Assembly: GCA_001789855.1 (NCBI GenBank)
Contig: MGAT01000014.1
Coordinates: 1 to 7,291 of the forward strand
Length of the DNA stretch: 7,291 nt
From: Candidatus Roizmanbacteria bacterium RIFCSPLOWO2_01_FULL_44_13
GTDB taxonomy: Bacteria; Patescibacteriota; Microgenomatia; UBA1406; GWC2-37-13
Direction: 5' to 3'
The translations under genes were made by a program, and so were the position numbers. Positions 4,636 through 7,291 of this stretch are shown piece after piece; position 1 is the stretch's first letter; every line of letters begins with the position of its first letter. The notes under the pieces are model-generated. The model had not been told where the DNA came from and ran no database searches. It worked only from the letters and a program-made list of their open reading frames with translations.

Positions 4636-5424
4636 TTATATGAAGCTTAAGACTTTTTTTGTCAGCAAGGGGTGTCCGGCGATAATGGTATATTCTTTTT
4701 CGGGCTGATTGAGGTCAAGGTTGAGCGGCTGTCCTTGCCAGTCAACAATCGATCCGCCAGCCTCCTCAATGATAAGTTTAGCCGCCGCAACATCCCAGAT
4801 AAAACTGTGGCCGTTGATATAAAGATTAAAGCGGTTTAGGGAAACGGCCGCGATGTCCAAGCTCGCGCTGCCGAAGTTCCGGAAAGCGCGCACTTTAGGA
4901 AAAAGCTTCCCATAGATATCCAGTTGCCGGCGGTAAATTTTTTTGGGTGAGTTGAAGAAGGTATTGACGACGGACTCTTTGAGGGGTTTAGAGACGATTT
5001 TTAGTCTTTTTTTACCAAGATAACTGCCCCGACCAAGAGTTGCCGAGAAATATTCACCGGTCGCGGGATTGTAGATTGCTCCGGCCTTGATAACATTATT
5101 TTCCACGTAGGCAATGGAAACACTGAAATAAGGAATGCCGGAGGCGAAGTTTGTAGTCCCGTCGAGAGGGTCAACAATAAAAGTATGTTTACCCTTGATA
5201 TCGAGATTCTCTTCGCCCAAAAAGCCGATTTCTTTTTCAGGAAAACCTTTTTTAGCCATTTCCGTAACGACAGTTTTCCTAACCACGTTTTGAGCCTCAA
5301 TATCGGCCTTTGTCACCAGTACTTTATGAGAGGATTTTTTATAGCCGATCGACATTTCTTTTTTAAAATACCTTAAAATAACTTTTCCTGCCGCGAGGGC
5401 GGCTGATTTAATGACTCGGTCCAT
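4636..5424 (-). CDS. Inositol-monophosphatase-family phosphatase (SuhB/IMPase-like)
   Basis: The 262-aa protein carries the full Mg2+-dependent IMPase signature: VTKAD (37-41), GEE (70-72), DPLDGTTNF (85-93, with the metal-ligand aspartates D85 and D88), GSASLD (185-190) and WDVAAAKLIIEEAGG (210-224, D211). The family removes phosphate from inositol phosphates, 3'-phosphoadenosine phosphate, fructose-1,6-bisphosphate or histidinol phosphate; the sequence alone does not settle the substrate. The longer frame reaches back to 5466, inside the upstream gene, but the family N-terminus begins at MDRVIKSAALAAGKVI, so I place the start at 5424, seven bases after the upstream stop. No ribosome site is seen, so translation is probably coupled to the PLP-enzyme gene. 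If the substrate is 3'-phosphoadenosine phosphate, pairing with a sulfur amino-acid enzyme would fit, but this is speculation. Confidence 0.9.
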   Translation of the reverse strand: MDRVIKSAALAAGKVILRYFKKEMSIGYKKSSHKVLVTKADIEAQNVVRKTVVTEMAKKGFPEKEIGFLGEENLDIKGKHTFIVDPLDGTTNFASGIPYFSVSIAYVENNVIKAGAIYNPATGEYFSATLGRGSYLGKKRLKIVSKPLKESVVNTFFNSPKKIYRRQLDIYGKLFPKVRAFRNFGSASLDIAAVSLNRFNLYINGHSFIWDVAAAKLIIEEAGGSIVDWQGQPLNLDLNQPEKEYTIIAGHPLLTKKVLSFI

Positions 5425-5431
5425 AGAGGTA

Positions 5432-6556
5432 TTATATAGCAGCGAAGGCTTGTTTGAGGTCGGCAATGAGATCGTCTTCGTCTTCCAGCCCGACGGAGAT
5501 GCGAATCAAACCATCATTGATGCCTGAGTTTTTCCGTTCTTCCAGGGTGAGCTCCGAGTGGGTCATCGAGGCCGGGTGCTCGATCAGGCTCTCGACGCCT
5601 CCGAGCGATACCGCCAAGGTAATCACTTTGACGCTATTAGCCAATTTTTCCCCCGCCCTGTATCCATCTTTAATCTCAAAAGATAAAACGCCGCCAAACC
5701 CTGGATAATTTACCTTAGATACTTTGGGATTATTTTTTAGATATTTGACTATTTTTTGAGCCGTTTCCGTTTCTTTTTTGACGCGGACTTCAAGAGTCGT
5801 TAAGCCGCGCAAAGCGAGATACGCCGTAAAGGGAGACATCGTCGGGCCGAAAAATATATAGCTGTGGGCAAAAAGCGGCTCCAGTAATTTCTTTGACCCG
5901 ATAATCGCGCCGCCGATAAGATCTGAGTGGCCGCCGATATATTTCGTCAAGCTATGAATCACTATGTCCACCCCCATCTTTATTGGAAACTGCAAGGGCG
6001 GCGGGGCGAAAGTGTTGTCAAAGACGGTAATCACTTTGTGTTTTTTCGCAACCGCGGTAATTTTTTTTATATCTATGATTTCGAGCAATGGATTGGTCGG
6101 GCTTTCAAAATAAATTAATTTGGTGGTGCGGTCGACAGCTGCCTCGACTTTCTGCGGATCTTGAAAATCGACAGAACGGACGTTGATGCCATATCTTTTT
6201 GCCATGTGAAAAAGGAATTCACAGGTGCCGCCGTAAAGGACCGGGTGGGCAACGATCGAGTCACCCGTCTTTAAGAAATGCAGGAAGGTTAAAGTAATGG
6301 CGGCCATTCCCGAAGAGGTCGCAAGAGCCATCTCGCCGCCTTCTAGCGCTGCCAACCTCGCTTCCAGGGCCGCGACCGTTGGGTTGGTAAAGCGCGAGTA
6401 AACCATTCCCTTGGATTTGCCGGCGAATCTCAATGCCCCCTCGCGGACTGATGGAAATTGGTAAGTAGAAGTAAGATAAATAGGTGGGACGACTGATCCG
6501 AATATTGGATCGGATTGATGAAGGCCGACGTGAATGTTTTTAGTGGACGACTTCAT
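5432..6556 (-). CDS. Cys/Met-metabolism PLP-dependent enzyme (cystathionine gamma-lyase/synthase type)
   Basis: This 374-aa protein is fold-type I, with all main landmarks: YSRFTNPT (53-60, binding the PLP phosphate of the partner subunit), SSGMAAI (81-87), LYGGT (107-111, the tyrosine that stacks on PLP), VFDNTFA (178-184, the aspartate contacting the pyridine N), HSLTKYIGGHSDLIGG (201-216, Schiff-base lysine K205), SLGGVESLIEHPASMTHS (317-334) and IRISVGLED (351-359, the carboxylate-binding arginine). The family includes cystathionine gamma-lyase, cystathionine gamma-synthase, O-acetylhomoserine sulfhydrylase and methionine gamma-lyase; LYGGT rather than a cysteine there argues against methionine gamma-lyase. 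Odd feature: the usual segment between YPG and GFGGMLSF (HPQ...AKRQM, roughly 15 residues) is missing, the protein reading NYPGFGGVLSFEI (283-295). It is the first gene of a two-gene minus-strand unit. Confidence 0.92.
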   Translation of the reverse strand: MKSSTKNIHVGLHQSDPIFGSVVPPIYLTSTYQFPSVREGALRFAGKSKGMVYSRFTNPTVAALEARLAALEGGEMALATSSGMAAITLTFLHFLKTGDSIVAHPVLYGGTCEFLFHMAKRYGINVRSVDFQDPQKVEAAVDRTTKLIYFESPTNPLLEIIDIKKITAVAKKHKVITVFDNTFAPPPLQFPIKMGVDIVIHSLTKYIGGHSDLIGGAIIGSKKLLEPLFAHSYIFFGPTMSPFTAYLALRGLTTLEVRVKKETETAQKIVKYLKNNPKVSKVNYPGFGGVLSFEIKDGYRAGEKLANSVKVITLAVSLGGVESLIEHPASMTHSELTLEERKNSGINDGLIRISVGLEDEDDLIADLKQAFAAI

Positions 6557-6576
6557 TTTAAGCCGAATGGAAATAT

Positions 6577-6585
6577 ATTATCACA
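6577..6585 (-). promoter_or_regulatory. Extended -10 promoter for the PLP-enzyme gene
   Basis: The minus strand reads TGTGATAAT (6585-6577), an extended -10 (TG-N-GATAAT). No good -35 is seen 17 bases upstream. Initiation near 6570 would give a leader of about 14 bases (TTCGGCTTAAA before the ATG) without a Shine-Dalgarno. Confidence 0.45.
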
Positions 6586-6615
6586 CTATTTAAGAAAAAA
6601 CAAAAGAAACAAATA

Positions 6616-6624
6616 TGCTATAAT
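6616..6624 (+). promoter_or_regulatory. Extended -10 promoter for the DUF47-PiT unit
   Basis: TGCTATAAT (6616-6624) is a perfect extended -10. The matching -35 position is just A-rich. Initiation near 6631 leaves about nine bases before the ATG at 6640 and no Shine-Dalgarno. It faces away from the promoter at 6577-6585 across an 83-bp intergenic region. Confidence 0.55.
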
Positions 6625-6639
6625 GACAAACATTGATTT

Positions 6640-7263
6640 ATGAGATTCTTTCCCAAAGAAACAAATTTTTTTTTGCTTTTTGAAGATTATGCTAGGGTCA
6701 TTGAAGCTTCCGGCCAACTGCTTTTGCAACTGAATAAAAAAGCCAATCGCAATGGAGAATTGGTCAAGAAAGCCCGCCGTCTGGAGCTCAAAGCCGACGA
6801 CATCTGCCACACTATTTATCAGGAAACCAACACCAGCTTCATCACCCCGATCGACCGCGAAGACATCTACCTTTTGGCGCGCACTCTGGACAACATCGTC
6901 GACCTAATAGAAAATATAATTTCCAATATCAACGTCTATGGAATAAAAAAACTGGAACCGAATTTCAAAAAGTTCATTGATTTACAGGCTTTGACAACCA
7001 AACACCTCGCCCAGCTCATAAATTTACTTAAAGACAAAGAAAAACACCTGCCGGAAATAAAAAAATTAATCATTAAAATAAACTACTTTGAAAATCAAGG
7101 AGACGAATTGATTCGCGAAGAATTTCGGCTCCTTTTTTCCGACCACAAAAACCCGGTAGAAATCATCAAGTGGATGGACTTATTTGAAAATATCGAGTCG
7201 GTCTTAGACGAATGCGAAGAAGTCAGTTATCTCGTCGAAGACATTATTATCAAAAACTTTTAA
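6640..7263 (+). CDS. DUF47/PhoU-like protein, PiT-associated
   Basis: This 207-aa all-helical cytosolic protein matches the DUF47 (PhoU-like) family in length and pattern. Two acidic metal-binding repeats are visible: LELKADDICHTIYQE (48-62) with DREDIYLLARTLDNIVDLIE (72-91), and YFENQGDELIREEF (149-162) with WMDLFENIESVLDECEE (178-194). Members typically lie next to a PiT-type low-affinity phosphate transporter and are thought to regulate or assist it. Here the stop overlaps the next start by one base (TAATG), and that next reading frame begins like a PiT protein. The ATG at 6640 gives the usual N-terminus (MRFFPKETNFFLLFEDYA) and sits close behind an extended -10 promoter. I see no truncation or missing acidic residue. 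Confidence 0.9.
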   Translation: MRFFPKETNFFLLFEDYARVIEASGQLLLQLNKKANRNGELVKKARRLELKADDICHTIYQETNTSFITPIDREDIYLLARTLDNIVDLIENIISNINVYGIKKLEPNFKKFIDLQALTTKHLAQLINLLKDKEKHLPEIKKLIIKINYFENQGDELIREEFRLLFSDHKNPVEIIKWMDLFENIESVLDECEEVSYLVEDIIIKNF

Positions 7264-7291
7264 TGGCCGGACTAACTCTCTTGGCAATTGT
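7263..7291 (+). CDS. Probable PiT-family inorganic phosphate transporter, 3'-truncated
   Basis: Only nine full codons are visible (MAGLTLLAI, with a partial tenth), beginning at an ATG whose A is the last base of the preceding stop. The hydrophobic start resembles N-termini of PiT transporters, and DUF47 genes are commonly followed by a pit gene. The call is mainly from context; the transporter body lies beyond the window. Confidence 0.55.

Noticed and set aside
5001..5300. A 99-codon minus-strand frame inside the phosphatase gene
   Set aside because: It overlaps the motif-complete IMPase frame on the same strand and shows no domain of its own.
5425..5466. Longer N-terminus for the phosphatase starting inside the PLP-enzyme gene
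   Set aside because: The extra 14 residues (MPTSNKPSLLYNTS) do not resemble the family N-terminus, and they are just the out-of-frame end of the upstream gene.

Overview
The window looks like a compact chromosomal segment from a small-genome, uncultivated-type bacterium, most likely Candidate Phyla Radiation (Patescibacteria). This is an inference. It rests on tight packing, ATGA and TAATG gene overlaps, several proteins of a kind I associate with that group (a degenerate LCP/LytR_C protein, a TPR protein with a HIRAN-like domain, an orphan multi-TM protein), and the lack of a clear Shine-Dalgarno site at any start codon. TGA acts as an ordinary stop codon here.

Layout. 1-1407 (+): the C-terminal TrkA-N end of a Kef-type cation:proton antiporter, a membrane-anchored LytR_C-type protein and a small single-TM protein, joined by ATGA overlaps. 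1359-2147 (-): a TPR protein with a HIRAN-like domain and an acidic tail; its 3' end overlaps the small + strand gene. 2148-2203: a divergent promoter pair placed so close to both start codons that both mRNAs should be nearly leaderless. 2204-2917 (+): a YebC/TACO1-family translation factor, followed by a perfect 10-bp hairpin. 2986-3804 (+): a nine-TM protein of unknown function. 3805-4635: an 831-bp gene-free region. 4636-6556 (-): a PLP-dependent Cys/Met-metabolism enzyme followed by an inositol-monophosphatase-family enzyme. 6557-6639: a second divergent promoter region. 6640-7291 (+): a DUF47/PhoU-like protein overlapping by one base the start of what looks like a PiT phosphate transporter, cut off by the window edge.

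The main item of interest is 3805-4635. Every other complete gap in the window is under 90 bp. This one has no credible ORF but is full of complementary segments: a 19-nt arm at 3835-3853 matching 4594-4612 at 18 of 19 positions, a perfect 17-bp inverted repeat at 3931-3947/4008-4024, a third related segment at 4107-4119 that can compete for the same partner, and at least seven further hairpins. Where stem positions are not Watson-Crick they are nearly all G-T read on the + strand, as expected for a + strand RNA. The same stretch carries three exact CCTCCTT heptamers, the anti-Shine-Dalgarno core of 16S rRNA. I do not recognise it as any standard RNA class. The best reading is an undescribed large structured non-coding RNA; an ORF-less element with terminal inverted repeats is the alternative.
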